A DNA stretch of 64,000 nucleotides from Alphaproteobacteria bacterium US3C007 (lineage in GTDB: Bacteria; Pseudomonadota; Alphaproteobacteria; Rhodobacterales; Rhodobacteraceae), in assembly GCA_034423775.1 (NCBI GenBank), contig CP139918.1, positions 3,534,001 through 3,598,000 of the forward strand, given 5' to 3'. The notes under the pieces are model-generated. The model was given only the letters and a program-made list of their open reading frames with translations. It was not told where the DNA came from and did no database searches. Every line of letters begins with the position of its first letter. The stretch's first letter is position 1. This document shows, piece by piece, positions 19,978 to 30,006 of this stretch. A program made the position numbers and the translations under genes.

Positions 19978-22152
19978 CTATGCGGCAGATGCTGCGTCAA
20001 CCGCCGCGGCAGCTTGCGCAGCTTTCACTTCAAGGCGGCGCGTATGCAGCACTGGCTCTGTGTAGCCCGAGGGCTGTATCCGCCCTTTAAACACCAAATC
20101 GCACGCGGCTTGAAACGCCAACCCCGTAAACTCGGGCGCCATCGGCCTATAGGCAGCATCCCCTGCATTCTGGCGATCCACAACTGCTGCCATTTTGTGC
20201 AATGCGGCCATGACCTGCGCGTGGCTTACAACCCCATGATGCAGCCAATTGGCCAAGGCTTGCGAAGAAATCCGGCAGGTTGCCCGATCTTCCATCAATC
20301 CAACATCATTGATATCGGGCACTTTTGAGCACCCCACACCTTGATCCACCCAGCGCACCACATAGCCTAAAATGCCCTGTGCGTTATTCTCAATCTCGGT
20401 TTGTATTTCTTGATCCGAGAGATTGCGGCCGCGCAGAACCGGCACTGTCAACAGATCCTTTAGTGTCCCACGGGGGCCGGCTGCGGCGAGCTCGTTTTGG
20501 CGCTGCTTCACGTTCAACTTATGATAATGCGTGGCGTGCAGGGTGGCCGCCGTGGGAGATGGCACCCAAGCACAATTGGCTCCGGCCTCTGGATGGCCCA
20601 TTTTCGCCGCAAGCATGTCGCCCATACGGTCCGGCATAGCCCACATGCCTTTTCCAATCTGGGCCTTTCCCTGCAAGCCACACTTCAGCCCAATATCAAC
20701 ATTGCGATCTTCGTAAGATTTTATCCAAGGCGTGGTTTTCATATCGCCCTTGGGAAGAAATGCACCCATTTCCATACTTGCATGAATTTCGTCACCCGTG
20801 CGGTCTAAAAACCCCGTATTTATAAACGCCACGCGGTTTTTTGCAGCGCGAATGCATTCTTTCAGATTGGCAGAGGTACGGCGTTCTTCATCCATAATGC
20901 CCAATTTCACCGTATGATGCGGCAGGCCCAGAATATCCTCTACACGGCTGAAGATTTCATCCGCAAAAGCCACTTCTGCGGGGCCATGCATCTTCGGCTT
21001 CACCACATAGACCGAGCCATGCATCGCGTTGCCTTGGTCTGAATTAAGATCATGCATCGCAATCATCGTGGTGCACAGAGCGTCAAGTAAGCCTTCCCCT
21101 ATCTCTGCGCCATCTTGATCCAGCACTGCCGGTGTGGTCATCAAATGCCCCACATTGCGCACCAGCATCAAGCTGCGCCCCTTTAAATGCGCTGGCAAAC
21201 CTTGCGCAGTGGTGTAGGCGATGTCCGCGTTTAATCTGCGGGTAAAGGTCTCAGAGCCCTTTACGATTGCTTCGCTCAAATCCCGCTTCATCAACCCCAG
21301 CCAATTGCGATAGGCTAGGGTCTTGTCTGCGCCATCCACCGCGGCCACGCTGTCTTCGCAATCCATAATGGTTGAAATCGCCGACTCCATCCGAATATCA
21401 GAAATTCCGGCCCGATCCGCAGCCCCAATCACACTGGCAGAATCGACATCAACAATGATGTGCAAGTCATTGTTCTTAAAAATATATCCACCCAAACTAT
21501 CGCCGTCGCCAACCCGCCCGATGAATTGCTCTGGATGCGTCAACCCGATATCATCCGCGCAGAAGCCGTCTTTGGTTTGAGACATACAAGACACGTCCGA
21601 CCAAGACCCCTTCGCCAAAGGCAGGCTGTCGTCCAAAAATGCCCGCCCCCAAGCAACCACGCGGTCGCCACGCGCTTGGTCATACGCCCCCGCTGGCGGT
21701 AAATCCCCCATCGCGTCGGTGCCGTATAATGCATCATACAAGCTGCCCCAGCGCGCATTGGCTGCGTTTAACGCAAAGCGTGCGTTCATTACCGGAACCA
21801 CAAGCTGCGGCCCTGCAATCTGCGCGATTTCAGGATCAATGCCCTGCGTTTCAATCTTAAAATCCGGCCCTTCATCCACCAAATAGCCGGTCTCTTTCAA
21901 AAAGTCCTGATAGGTTTCGAAGCTATAATCAACGCCCCGATGCGAGATGTACCAATTGTCTAGCTGCGTCTGGATCTCCTCGCGCGTCTGTAAAAGATCG
22001 CGATTTTTAGGCCCTAATTCTGCAACAAGCGCCGCGAGCCCTGCCCAAAATTGGGTCGCCGTTATGCCGGTGCCCGGCAAGGCGTCTATTTCGATGAATG
22101 CCGCCAGTTGATGCGCGACGCTTAAACCTTCTCGTGATACCCGCTCCGACAC
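19978..22152 (-). CDS. glcB: Malate synthase G, 724 aa
   Basis: Condenses glyoxylate with acetyl-CoA to malate, feeding glycolate or C2 carbon into the TCA cycle. Length matches the monomeric G form (about 720 residues) rather than the A form. Motifs include [28 protein letters not shown] and [11 protein letters not shown], with the catalytic-region stretch [18 protein letters not shown]. The start is GTG at 22152 with GAAGGGG about seven bases upstream. A strong inverted repeat lies 73-95 bp upstream and may be an operator. It is followed by glcG. Confidence 0.97.
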   Translation of the reverse strand: MSERVSREGLSVAHQLAAFIEIDALPGTGITATQFWAGLAALVAELGPKNRDLLQTREEIQTQLDNWYISHRGVDYSFETYQDFLKETGYLVDEGPDFKIETQGIDPEIAQIAGPQLVVPVMNARFALNAANARWGSLYDALYGTDAMGDLPPAGAYDQARGDRVVAWGRAFLDDSLPLAKGSWSDVSCMSQTKDGFCADDIGLTHPEQFIGRVGDGDSLGGYIFKNNDLHIIVDVDSASVIGAADRAGISDIRMESAISTIMDCEDSVAAVDGADKTLAYRNWLGLMKRDLSEAIVKGSETFTRRLNADIAYTTAQGLPAHLKGRSLMLVRNVGHLMTTPAVLDQDGAEIGEGLLDALCTTMIAMHDLNSDQGNAMHGSVYVVKPKMHGPAEVAFADEIFSRVEDILGLPHHTVKLGIMDEERRTSANLKECIRAAKNRVAFINTGFLDRTGDEIHASMEMGAFLPKGDMKTTPWIKSYEDRNVDIGLKCGLQGKAQIGKGMWAMPDRMGDMLAAKMGHPEAGANCAWVPSPTAATLHATHYHKLNVKQRQNELAAAGPRGTLKDLLTVPVLRGRNLSDQEIQTEIENNAQGILGYVVRWVDQGVGCSKVPDINDVGLMEDRATCRISSQALANWLHHGVVSHAQVMAALHKMAAVVDRQNAGDAAYRPMAPEFTGLAFQAACDLVFKGRIQPSGYTEPVLHTRRLEVKAAQAAAAVDAASAA

Positions 22153-22224
22153 AGAACACCCCTTCGCTTGATTCCAACTCAGATATCATCTGCTTTAGGG
22201 AAAAAGTTTCCTATATGCAATTAT

Positions 22225-22247
22225 TTTGGTAAAACTATTTTACCAAA
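22225..22247 (-). promoter_or_regulatory. Perfect 10-bp inverted repeat between DUF2256 gene and glcB
   Basis: Arms TTTGGTAAAA and TTTTACCAAA with a 3-base spacer. It sits 73-95 bp upstream of glcB and 1 bp after the DUF2256 stop. There is no T run after it on the minus strand, so an operator for glcB-glcG is more likely than a terminator. The half-site contains TGGT/ACCA but the spacing differs from FadR/LldR-type sites, so no regulator is named. Confidence 0.5.
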
Positions 22248-22248
22248 G

Positions 22249-22410
22249 CTAGATTTTTCCAGATGGTTCCTGCGCAATATTCTTATTTCGTCGGCATTTC
22301 TCGCTGCAATATTGAACATGCTCCCAGTCTTTTTCCCATTTTTTACGCCATAGAAAGGGACGTCCGCAGGTTTTGCAGAGCTTTTGCGGCAAATCGATTT
22401 TTTTTCGCAT
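22249..22410 (-). CDS. DUF2256 zinc-ribbon-like small protein, 53 aa
   Basis: A short gene reading [10 protein letters not shown]..., with [19 protein letters not shown] and then [11 protein letters not shown]: the four cysteines C12, C15, C35 and C39 and the Trp/Lys-rich centre are the hallmark of DUF2256. A zinc ribbon is likely; function is unknown, although family members are often found beside photolyase/cryptochrome genes, which is not the case here. An ATG two codons upstream (22416) is also possible. It is divergent from pepN and precedes glcB on the same strand. Confidence 0.88.
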   Translation of the reverse strand: MRKKIDLPQKLCKTCGRPFLWRKKWEKDWEHVQYCSEKCRRNKNIAQEPSGKI

Positions 22411-22645
22411 TTTCATTTTCAAGCCCTGATCTGAACGGTTGCAGACTTATGCAGCTCTGTGGTGCTTTTTTTACGAAGCACAACCGGGCGCTGGGTGTGA
22501 TATAGGCGCAGAGCAGCAGATCGCCAGCCCGCACATGAACCTATGGGCGGTTTATCCCTCCCAAAAAGGCAAAGCGCCCTTGCACTTTGCAAGCCGTGGT
22601 TTAGACCTAAATTTATCAAAAGAAACGATGCTTTGAGGATATGCC

Positions 22646-25195
22646 GTGAAAGATGCCAGCCCAACTACCATTTATCTCAAGGATTACGCGCCTTTCCCGT
22701 TTCGCGTCAAAAATGTACATCTGACGTTTCAATTAGACCCCCTCAAAACCAGAGTCATTTCTTTGGTTGAATTTGAGCCGATTGCAGGTTCATCGCAACG
22801 TGATTTGTTCCTACATGGTGAAGATCTACGCCTTATCTGGGCAAAAATTGATGGCGCGGCTGTATCTCCACAGATAACAAAAGGCGGCTTATCCGTTCGG
22901 GTTCCCAGCGCTAGCTTTGTTTGGGAATGTGAGGTTGAGATTGACCCACAAAACAACACATCGCTTGAGGGGTTATATATGTCAAACGGCATGTATTGCA
23001 CGCAATGCGAGGCGGAAGGCTTTCGAAAGATAACCTATTATCCCGACCGCCCCGATGTGATGGCGCAGTTTCACGTTCGGATTGAGGGCGATTTGCCCAT
23101 TTTACTATCAAACGGCAATCCAAAGGCGCAGGGTGAAAACTGGGCTGAATGGCAAGACCCTTGGCCCAAACCTGCCTATTTATTCGCGCTGGTGGCCGGC
23201 AGGTTGGTTGCCCATCGCGATACTTTCACCACCGCATCTGGAAATCATGTTGCGCTGAATATTTGGGTGCGCCCTGGCGACGAACACAAATGCGGCTTCG
23301 GCATGGAGGCGTTAAAAGCCTCGATGCACTGGGATCAGAATATCTATCAGCGCGAATATGATTTAGATGTCTTCAACATCGTGGCCGTTGATGATTTCAA
23401 CATGGGCGCAATGGAAAATAAGGGCTTAAATATCTTTAACAGTGCCTGCGTCTTGGCCAGCCCAACCACCAGCACAGATAAAGATTTTGAACGCGTCGAG
23501 GCGATCATCGCGCATGAGTATTTTCACAATTGGACCGGCAACCGCATTACCTGCCGCGATTGGTTTCAACTTTGTCTGAAAGAGGGGCTAACCGTTTTTC
23601 GCGACGCCCAATTCACATCAGACCTGCGCAGCGCCGCGGTAAAGCGGATCGAAGATGTGATCCGGCTCCGTGCGATCCAATTTAGCGAGGATGCTGGCCC
23701 GCTTGCGCATCCCGTGCGCCCTGACAGCTTTATCGAGATTAATAATTTTTACACGGCCACGGTTTATGAAAAAGGCGCTGAATTAATTGGCATGCTGAAA
23801 ACGCTTGTCGGCGATCAGGCCTATTACAAAGCTTTGGCGCTTTATTTTCAGCGTCATGATGGCGATGCCGCCACTATCGAAGATTGGCTACAGGTTTTTG
23901 AAGACAGCACCGGGCGCGATTTGAGCCAATTCAAAAACTGGTACACGCAAGCCGGCACCCCCGAAGTGAGCGTAACAGAAACCTATGCACAGGGTGAATT
24001 CCAACTTACTTTTTCGCAAAAAACCCCGGCAACGCCAGGACAAATAGAAAAAGATCCCAAAGTCATACCAATTGCCCTGGGCTTATTATCGCCTTGCGGA
24101 CAAGAGCTTTTGACCACGCAGATCTTCGAGCTTAACCAACCCCAACAAAGCTTTACATTTGCAAGCTCTGAACGCCCTATCGCCTCGATTTTACGCGAAT
24201 TTTCAGCCCCCATCCTGCTCAAACACACCCAGAACGACGCTACCAAAGCCTTTCTGCTTGCGCATGACTCCGATCCTTTCAACAAATGGCAGGCCGCCCG
24301 CACGCTGGCCGTTGAAAGTTTGAAAGAATTGGCGCAACACAATCAGGCTCCTGCGCTTGCGTTTTTGGATGCGCTGCAGGCTGTGGCCAGCGATGACGCG
24401 CTTGATCCGGCGTTTCGCGCCTTGGTGCTTGGCCTGCCATCGCAAGATGAAATAGCCCGGTCGCTCTACGCAGATGGCCTAACCCCCGAGCCACAGCGCA
24501 TTTTCGACGCGCTTGAAACCCTACATCAAACGCTTGCCCAGCATTTGCAAGATATCTGGCCGCAATTGCATGCCGCGCATCAGATACAAGAGCCTTATGC
24601 ACCAAACGCGCAGCAATCTAATGCGCGCGCGCTGGCCAATAGGGCTTTGGTTTATCTAACGCGGATTGATGCCGGCGAGGCCGCAAAAAAACAATTCGAC
24701 ACCGCCAATAACATGACCCAGCAGCAAGCCGCGCTCAGCGCGCTTTTATCGGTTGAAAAGGGCGCCGAACAGGCGCAGGCATTCTATCGTCAATGGAAAG
24801 AAGATCGGCTGGTAATCGATAAGTGGTTTGCCTTGCAGGTGGCTTTCGCGCCGCCGGAAAAAGCTGCAATTGTTGCAAAATCTCTTACGCAACATGAAGA
24901 TTTCAATTGGAAAAACCCCAATCGTTTTCGAGCGGTTTTTGGATCACTGGCGGGCAATATGGCAGGGTTCCATCACCTATCGGGCCAAGGCTATGAATTA
25001 ATGGTGCAGTGGCTTTCACGGCTTGATCAAATCAATCCGCAAACCGCCGCCCGCATGTGCGGAGCGTTCAAAACTTGGCGCCAATTTGATAAAGGTCGGC
25101 AAGCCCTATTGAAGCCGCTTTTGCAAAACATGTTAGAGATGGATGGGCTCAGCCGAGACTCGCGCGAGATGCTTTCAAGGATTGTACACGACTGA
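22646..25195 (+). CDS. pepN: Aminopeptidase N (M1 family), 849 aa
   Basis: Cytoplasmic zinc aminopeptidase for peptide turnover. The exopeptidase motif GAMEN is at residues 254-258 and the zinc site HEYFH-x18-E at H290, H294 and E313. The protein has the four-domain layout of the E. coli PepN branch, with the C-terminal helical superhelix beginning near residue 540. The start is GTG with TTGAGGAT upstream; product begins MKDASPTTIYLKDYAPFPF, matching the family. It is divergent from the DUF2256 gene. Confidence 0.96.
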   Translation: MKDASPTTIYLKDYAPFPFRVKNVHLTFQLDPLKTRVISLVEFEPIAGSSQRDLFLHGEDLRLIWAKIDGAAVSPQITKGGLSVRVPSASFVWECEVEIDPQNNTSLEGLYMSNGMYCTQCEAEGFRKITYYPDRPDVMAQFHVRIEGDLPILLSNGNPKAQGENWAEWQDPWPKPAYLFALVAGRLVAHRDTFTTASGNHVALNIWVRPGDEHKCGFGMEALKASMHWDQNIYQREYDLDVFNIVAVDDFNMGAMENKGLNIFNSACVLASPTTSTDKDFERVEAIIAHEYFHNWTGNRITCRDWFQLCLKEGLTVFRDAQFTSDLRSAAVKRIEDVIRLRAIQFSEDAGPLAHPVRPDSFIEINNFYTATVYEKGAELIGMLKTLVGDQAYYKALALYFQRHDGDAATIEDWLQVFEDSTGRDLSQFKNWYTQAGTPEVSVTETYAQGEFQLTFSQKTPATPGQIEKDPKVIPIALGLLSPCGQELLTTQIFELNQPQQSFTFASSERPIASILREFSAPILLKHTQNDATKAFLLAHDSDPFNKWQAARTLAVESLKELAQHNQAPALAFLDALQAVASDDALDPAFRALVLGLPSQDEIARSLYADGLTPEPQRIFDALETLHQTLAQHLQDIWPQLHAAHQIQEPYAPNAQQSNARALANRALVYLTRIDAGEAAKKQFDTANNMTQQQAALSALLSVEKGAEQAQAFYRQWKEDRLVIDKWFALQVAFAPPEKAAIVAKSLTQHEDFNWKNPNRFRAVFGSLAGNMAGFHHLSGQGYELMVQWLSRLDQINPQTAARMCGAFKTWRQFDKGRQALLKPLLQNMLEMDGLSRDSREMLSRIVHD

Positions 25196-25341
25196 CGCGC
25201 CGCGCAAACGGCCAAGCAGTCGCCCTGCTGGTGCGCAGAGCGCACTGCAACGAGAACGCGAATGAGGCGCAAAGAGATTGAAACCCGCAGCCGCATTGGC
25301 TAAACCGGCGCAAAGAAACCACGCCTTAAAGGACATGCACC

Positions 25342-26853
25342 ATGCTGGATCTGACATTTGAACCGCCCAAGATCAAAACCATCGCCGGTGCTAAATATGA
25401 CTGGGAATTGGTGATCGGTATGGAAGTGCACGCCCAAATTGCATCAAAAGCAAAGTTATTTTCTGGCGCATCCACAAAGTTTGGAAATGAACCAAATTCC
25501 AATGTTGCGTTCGTGGATGCTGCAATGCCGGGCATGCTGCCGGTAATAAATGAATTTTGCGTTGAGCAGGCGGTCAGAACTGGGCTGGGTTTGCAGGCCG
25601 AAATTAATTTATTCTCTGCCTTTGATCGAAAGAATTATTTTTATCCAGACCTTCCTCAAGGATATCAGATCAGCCAGCTCTATCATCCGATCGTTGGCGA
25701 GGGTGAAGTGATCGTTGATATGGCGCCGGGCGTTGCGCGCCGGGTCCGTATTGAACGCATTCATATCGAACAAGATGCCGGAAAATCGATCCATGACATG
25801 GATCCAAATATGTCATTTGTTGATCTGAACCGCACCGGAGTGGCGCTGATGGAGATCGTCAGCCGCCCCGATATTCGGGGCCCAGAAGAGGCCGCCGCAT
25901 ATATCGTGAAATTGCGTCAGATCCTGCGCTATTTGGGCACCTGTGACGGGAATATGCAAAACGGGAATCTGCGCGCCGATGTCAACGTCTCGATTTGCCA
26001 GCCAGGGCAATATGAAAAATATCTCGAAAGCGGAGATTTTTCGCATCTTGGCACGCGCTGTGAAATCAAGAATATGAACTCAATGCGATTTATTCAGCAA
26101 GCTATTGACGTGGAAGCACGGCGGCAAATTGCGATCGTAGAAAGCGGCGGAAGCGTCGATCAAGAAACCCGGCTTTATGATCCCGACAAAGGCGAAACGC
26201 GCTCTATGCGCTCCAAAGAAGAGGCGCATGATTATCGCTACTTCCCCGATCCGGATCTTTTACCTTTAGAAATCGAACAAGACTGGGTGGATGAGATTGC
26301 AGCCAATCTGCCAGAGCTGCCCGATCAGAAAAAAGCCCGCTTCGTTACAGATTTCAGCCTCTCGGAATATGATGCCAATGTCCTAACGGCAGAGCTTGAC
26401 TCGGCGGGTTATTTTGAAGAAGTGGCCAAGGGGCGAGATGGCAAATTGGCCGCAAATTGGGTGATTAACGAACTTTTTGGACGCCTCAAAAAAGATGATT
26501 GTGATATAAGTGAAAGCCCGGTCACCCCGGCGCAACTGGGCGGTATTATCGATCTGATTTCCAAAGGCGAGATCAGCGGGAAAATCGCCAAGGATGTGTT
26601 TGAAATTGTTTATAGCGAGGGCGGTGAGCCGGCGCAGATCGTGGACTCGCGCGGCTTAAAACAAGTAACGGATACAGGAGCGATCGAAGCGGCGGTGGAT
26701 CAAGTGATCGCAGATAATCCAGCACAAGTTGAAAAAGCCAAGGCCAACCCCAAGCTGGCAGGCTGGTTCGTCGGACAAGTGATGAAAGCCACAGGCGGCA
26801 AAGCCAATCCAAAAGTGGTGAATGAACTGGTTGCCACAAAATTGGCCCAATAA
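25342..26853 (+). CDS. gatB: Aspartyl/glutamyl-tRNA amidotransferase subunit B, 503 aa
   Basis: Part of GatCAB, which converts misacylated Glu-tRNA(Gln) and Asp-tRNA(Asn) to the cognate amides. The start region [20 protein letters not shown] and [20 protein letters not shown] are signature stretches, as is [10 protein letters not shown]. The C-terminal YqeY-like tail domain (about 360-503) is present. AAAGGA lies at good distance before the ATG. gatA and gatC are not in the window, so the operon is split. Confidence 0.97.
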   Translation: MLDLTFEPPKIKTIAGAKYDWELVIGMEVHAQIASKAKLFSGASTKFGNEPNSNVAFVDAAMPGMLPVINEFCVEQAVRTGLGLQAEINLFSAFDRKNYFYPDLPQGYQISQLYHPIVGEGEVIVDMAPGVARRVRIERIHIEQDAGKSIHDMDPNMSFVDLNRTGVALMEIVSRPDIRGPEEAAAYIVKLRQILRYLGTCDGNMQNGNLRADVNVSICQPGQYEKYLESGDFSHLGTRCEIKNMNSMRFIQQAIDVEARRQIAIVESGGSVDQETRLYDPDKGETRSMRSKEEAHDYRYFPDPDLLPLEIEQDWVDEIAANLPELPDQKKARFVTDFSLSEYDANVLTAELDSAGYFEEVAKGRDGKLAANWVINELFGRLKKDDCDISESPVTPAQLGGIIDLISKGEISGKIAKDVFEIVYSEGGEPAQIVDSRGLKQVTDTGAIEAAVDQVIADNPAQVEKAKANPKLAGWFVGQVMKATGGKANPKVVNELVATKLAQ

Positions 26854-26936
26854 ATACGATGGCAAGGCCCAGCGCGTGGCACCAGTTGGGTTTCAGCAAC
26901 AGGTGCGGGCCCTTTCAAGCGGTTAGAGGTTAAGGC

Positions 26937-27197
26937 TTAAGGGGTATCAAGTTCTAAAGCCAAAGCGTGAATCGCGCCGATCAACTCTGGCCCCAGCGCT
27001 GCATGCACCGCACGATGCCGCGCGATTCGCGATTGCCCTTTAAACTGCTCAGATTTCAGGCGGACGCGAAAATGGCTTTGCCCGCCTTCTGGCGCGCCGG
27101 CATGCCCACGGTGCTGATCGCTCTCATCTACGACCTCCAAAAAGCTTGATTGAAAAGAATTCTCAAGATTTTTGCGAATTTGTTCCACTCGGGTCAT
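26937..27197 (-). CDS. BolA family protein, 86 aa
   Basis: Small protein with the BolA fold: N-terminal helix RVEQIRKNLENSF, the conserved DESDQHRGHAGAPEGGQSHF region (His ligands) and the RIARHRAVHAALG helix. BolA proteins act with monothiol glutaredoxins in iron-sulfur handling. It is divergent from the J-domain gene, an arrangement common in Rhodobacteraceae. Confidence 0.93.
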   Translation of the reverse strand: MTRVEQIRKNLENSFQSSFLEVVDESDQHRGHAGAPEGGQSHFRVRLKSEQFKGQSRIARHRAVHAALGPELIGAIHALALELDTP

Positions 27198-27271
27198 ATT
27201 TTTTGTTTTCGCCTCTTCAAATTACCTGAGGAAAGCCTATGCTATCTGCCTTGAACAGAAAAGGTGAATTT

Positions 27272-27904
27272 ATGGCTGCCTCCGACCCATTTGGTTTTGA
27301 TATGTCTGTGTCTTCTTCGAAGAAGAAAAATCCGCGCGGGCGGCGCAGCATGTCTGGAGCCTCGGACACCTCGACCCGACTGTGCGAACATGATGGCTGC
27401 CAAGAGGCTGGAAAATTCCGCGCGCCAAAAGCCCCCGATGTGTTGGATGATTTTTTCTGGTTCTGCAAAGATCATGTGCGCGAGTATAATTTAAAATGGA
27501 ATTTCTTTAACGGCACCACAGAGGCCGAAATCAATGCCCAGCGCTCGAAAGACAAAGTCTGGGAAAGAGAAACCAAAGATTTCCGCGACACAGAAGCCCG
27601 TGCTTGGGCGCGGCTTGGGATTGAGGATCCGCATCAGGTTTTGGGCGAAAATGCCACCAAGAACCCAGGCAAATCTGGAGGCTCGGCTGGCAGTGGCCGA
27701 CGTCTACCGCCAACCGAGCGCCGCGCTTTGGAAATCTTAGAAGGCAAAGACAATTGGAGCAAAGCAGAAGTGCGCGGCGCGTATAAAGCGTTGATCAAAG
27801 TCTTACACCCAGATATGAATGGCGGCGATCGCAGCCAAGAAGAACAGCTACAAGAAGTGGTTTGGGCTTGGGATCAATTAAAAGACAGCCGAAACTTCAA
27901 ATAA
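27272..27904 (+). CDS. J-domain (DnaJ-like) protein, 210 aa
   Basis: A C-terminal J domain (about 145-205) contains HPD in VLHPDMNGG, the site that stimulates DnaK ATPase. The N-terminal half is family-specific, starting DPFGFDMSVSSSKKK, with a Cys/His cluster CEHDGCQ...FCKDH that may bind metal. This architecture is a conserved Rhodobacterales co-chaperone beside bolA. An earlier ATG at 27239 also has a purine-rich site (GAGGAAA), so the start is not certain; I prefer 27272 because of AAGGTG and the family start. Confidence 0.88.
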   Translation: MAASDPFGFDMSVSSSKKKNPRGRRSMSGASDTSTRLCEHDGCQEAGKFRAPKAPDVLDDFFWFCKDHVREYNLKWNFFNGTTEAEINAQRSKDKVWERETKDFRDTEARAWARLGIEDPHQVLGENATKNPGKSGGSAGSGRRLPPTERRALEILEGKDNWSKAEVRGAYKALIKVLHPDMNGGDRSQEEQLQEVVWAWDQLKDSRNFK

Positions 27905-27978
27905 TCAGGTCTGCACCCTAAAATCTACACATTGTTATGGCGGGCTGCTCTGTGAAACTCACAAAAGTGGGCTAGCCT

Positions 27979-28722
27979 GTGGCAATCACGCTGTTTATTG
28001 GCGATAAAAAATATTCAAGCTGGTCAATGCGGCCGTGGTTGGTGTTGCACGCTTTCGGCATTCGATTCACCGAAAAGCTCATTCCCTTCGACGGATTTTC
28101 TGAAAGCTCGCAGTTCAAACAAACCGTTGCCAAATATTCGCCAGCGGGTAAGGATCCCTTTCTGCAATGCTCAAACAGCGCCAGCCCGCAAGCTGACCCT
28201 TTGATCATATGGGAACCGCTGCCGATCATAGAATATCGTGTAGAGCAAAACCCTCAGTTTAAGATTTGGCCCCGAAACGTCGCCTTGCACGCTCAAGCGC
28301 GCAGCCTTTGCGCTGAAATGCAGAGTTGCTTTTTTGCGCTGCGCAGACATTGCCCAACGAATATTGACGCAGATCTTCTCCAGATTGGCCGATTGATCTG
28401 GCGAGACAAACTTTTGGTCCGCAAAGATATAGACCGTCTCAAGACTGCATGGCGCATTATTCTAACACTTTCTAAAGGTCCATTCTTGGCTGGAGAATTC
28501 AGCGCTTTAAATGCGTTTTACGCGCCCATTATCACACGTATTCAGACTTACGAACTGCCTGTTTCAGAAGATACAGCCCCTTATATGCAGCGTATCAGAC
28601 AGCACGTATCGGTAAAAAAATCCAGTAAAGACGCAATCGAAAACGCAGTTTTTCGCGATTTTGAAGAACTCTATCGGTTCAACTCGAAGGATATACCTGA
28701 TCCAGCAGAGTTTTTGGTTTAA
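27979..28722 (+). CDS. Glutathione S-transferase family protein, 247 aa
   Basis: The N-terminal thioredoxin-like domain reads FIGDKKYSSWSMRPWLVLHA, with the Ser-Ser-Trp-Ser stretch where the catalytic residue sits, and a helical C-terminal domain. In most relatives the segment after residue 50 reads KVPAL; here it is KDPFL, so the usual Val-Pro cis-loop is altered although Pro is kept. A GTG start at 27979 fits the family. The gene stands alone between the J-domain gene and cobS; substrate unknown. Confidence 0.82.
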   Translation: MAITLFIGDKKYSSWSMRPWLVLHAFGIRFTEKLIPFDGFSESSQFKQTVAKYSPAGKDPFLQCSNSASPQADPLIIWEPLPIIEYRVEQNPQFKIWPRNVALHAQARSLCAEMQSCFFALRRHCPTNIDADLLQIGRLIWRDKLLVRKDIDRLKTAWRIILTLSKGPFLAGEFSALNAFYAPIITRIQTYELPVSEDTAPYMQRIRQHVSVKKSSKDAIENAVFRDFEELYRFNSKDIPDPAEFLV

Positions 28723-28892
28723 GAAAGCAAAAAGTCCGGTTTTTTTGCGTGACCTCAAGATCGAAATACGCCGCCGCCATAAAAGAGCGGATAGAACTCT
28801 ATTTTGACTATTTTTGCCCTTCCCCTTGCCCTTAACCGCTTTATGTTGCACCAGAGCAGAGGTTAAAATTGGCAATTAAAGGAAACGCAAGT

Positions 28893-29879
28893 ATGGCTGA
28901 CGGCGGCAATACAATGGATGTAAAACCGACTGAGGATATTTCAGTGCGTGAAATGTTCGGGCTTGACACAGATATGGTTGTGAAAGGCTTTGCAGATCGC
29001 TCTGAGCGGGTTCCCGAAATTGACACGACCTATAAGTTTGATCCCGATACAACCATGGCTATTCTAGCAGGGTTTTCGCATAATCGACGGGTGATGATCC
29101 AAGGCTATCACGGAACGGGCAAATCAACACATATTGAGCAAGTGGCAGCCCGCCTGAACTGGCCCGCCGTGCGCGTTAATCTGGACAGCCATATCAGCCG
29201 TATCGATTTAATCGGAAAAGATGCGATCAAATTGCGCGATGGCGTTCAGGTCACCGAATTCCACGAAGGCATCTTGCCATGGGCGCTGCGCAACCCGGTG
29301 GCGATTGTTTTTGACGAATATGATGCCGGGCGCGCCGATGTGATGTTTGTGATCCAGCGCGTGCTCGAACATGATGGCAAACTTACCCTGATGGATCAAA
29401 ACGAAATTATCACACCGCATCCGCAGTTCCGGCTGTTTGCAACCGCCAATACTGTCGGTCTGGGCGATACCACCGGCCTCTATCATGGCACCCAACAAAT
29501 AAACCAAGCCCAAATGGACCGTTGGTCGCTTGTCGCTACCTTGAATTATCTGTCCATCGATGCCGAAACCGCAATAATTTTGGCAAAAGCCCCCCATTAT
29601 AACACGGAAAACGGGCGCAAAACGGTAAAGCAAATGGTAACGGTTGCAGATCTAACCCGTACCGCGTTTATGAATGGCGACCTGTCAACCGTAATGAGCC
29701 CGCGCACCGTGATCAATTGGGCGCAAAATGCAGAAATTTTCCGCAATATAGGCTACGCGTTTCGTTTGTCTTTCCTGAACAAATGCGATGAGCTTGAGCG
29801 TCAGACCGTGGCAGAATTCTACCAGCGCTGTTTTGACGAAGAACTGCCAGAAAGCGCTGCCAGCGTCAGCTTGGGCTAA
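28893..29879 (+). CDS. cobS: Cobaltochelatase subunit CobS, 328 aa
   Basis: AAA+ ATPase of the aerobic CobNST complex that inserts cobalt into hydrogenobyrinic acid a,c-diamide. Walker A is GYHGTGKST (71-79), and the Walker B-like stretch is [12 protein letters not shown]; the N-terminal [11 protein letters not shown] block is typical of CobS. The ATG at 28893 follows AAAGGAAA; a TTG at 28869 is an alternative. It is followed by cobT after 127 bp that contain a large inverted repeat. cobN is not in the window, and no cobalamin riboswitch is seen upstream. Confidence 0.97.
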   Translation: MADGGNTMDVKPTEDISVREMFGLDTDMVVKGFADRSERVPEIDTTYKFDPDTTMAILAGFSHNRRVMIQGYHGTGKSTHIEQVAARLNWPAVRVNLDSHISRIDLIGKDAIKLRDGVQVTEFHEGILPWALRNPVAIVFDEYDAGRADVMFVIQRVLEHDGKLTLMDQNEIITPHPQFRLFATANTVGLGDTTGLYHGTQQINQAQMDRWSLVATLNYLSIDAETAIILAKAPHYNTENGRKTVKQMVTVADLTRTAFMNGDLSTVMSPRTVINWAQNAEIFRNIGYAFRLSFLNKCDELERQTVAEFYQRCFDEELPESAASVSLG

Positions 29880-29947
29880 AGTTTTAAGCCACAGCGCGCG
29901 CGCATTTTTGAATTTTCCAACCCTACAGGAAAGCGCGCGCTAAAACT
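29880..29947 (+). repeat. Large interrupted hairpin between cobS and cobT
   Basis: Outer arms AGTTTTA (29880-29886) and TAAAACT (29941-29947), inner arms GCGCGCGC (within 29894-29903, and 29933-29940), with a 7-base bulge on the left arm and a loop of about 30 bases. It begins directly after the cobS stop. It lacks a T tail, so it may stabilise the cobS message or lower cobT expression rather than terminate. Confidence 0.5.
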
Positions 29948-30006
29948 CAGGTTGCGGCATTGTAAACAGAGCTTGCATTATTCAAACGTTCAGCGAGACT
30001 TGCGTT

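Noticed and set aside
22263-22505. Plus-strand 80-codon frame upstream of pepN
   Set aside because: It is antisense to the DUF2256 gene, whose cysteine motif on the minus strand is far more convincing.
28723-28892. Cobalamin riboswitch upstream of cobS
   Set aside because: No B12-box-like element is seen; only a small TTAACC/GGTTAA pairing with a long loop.
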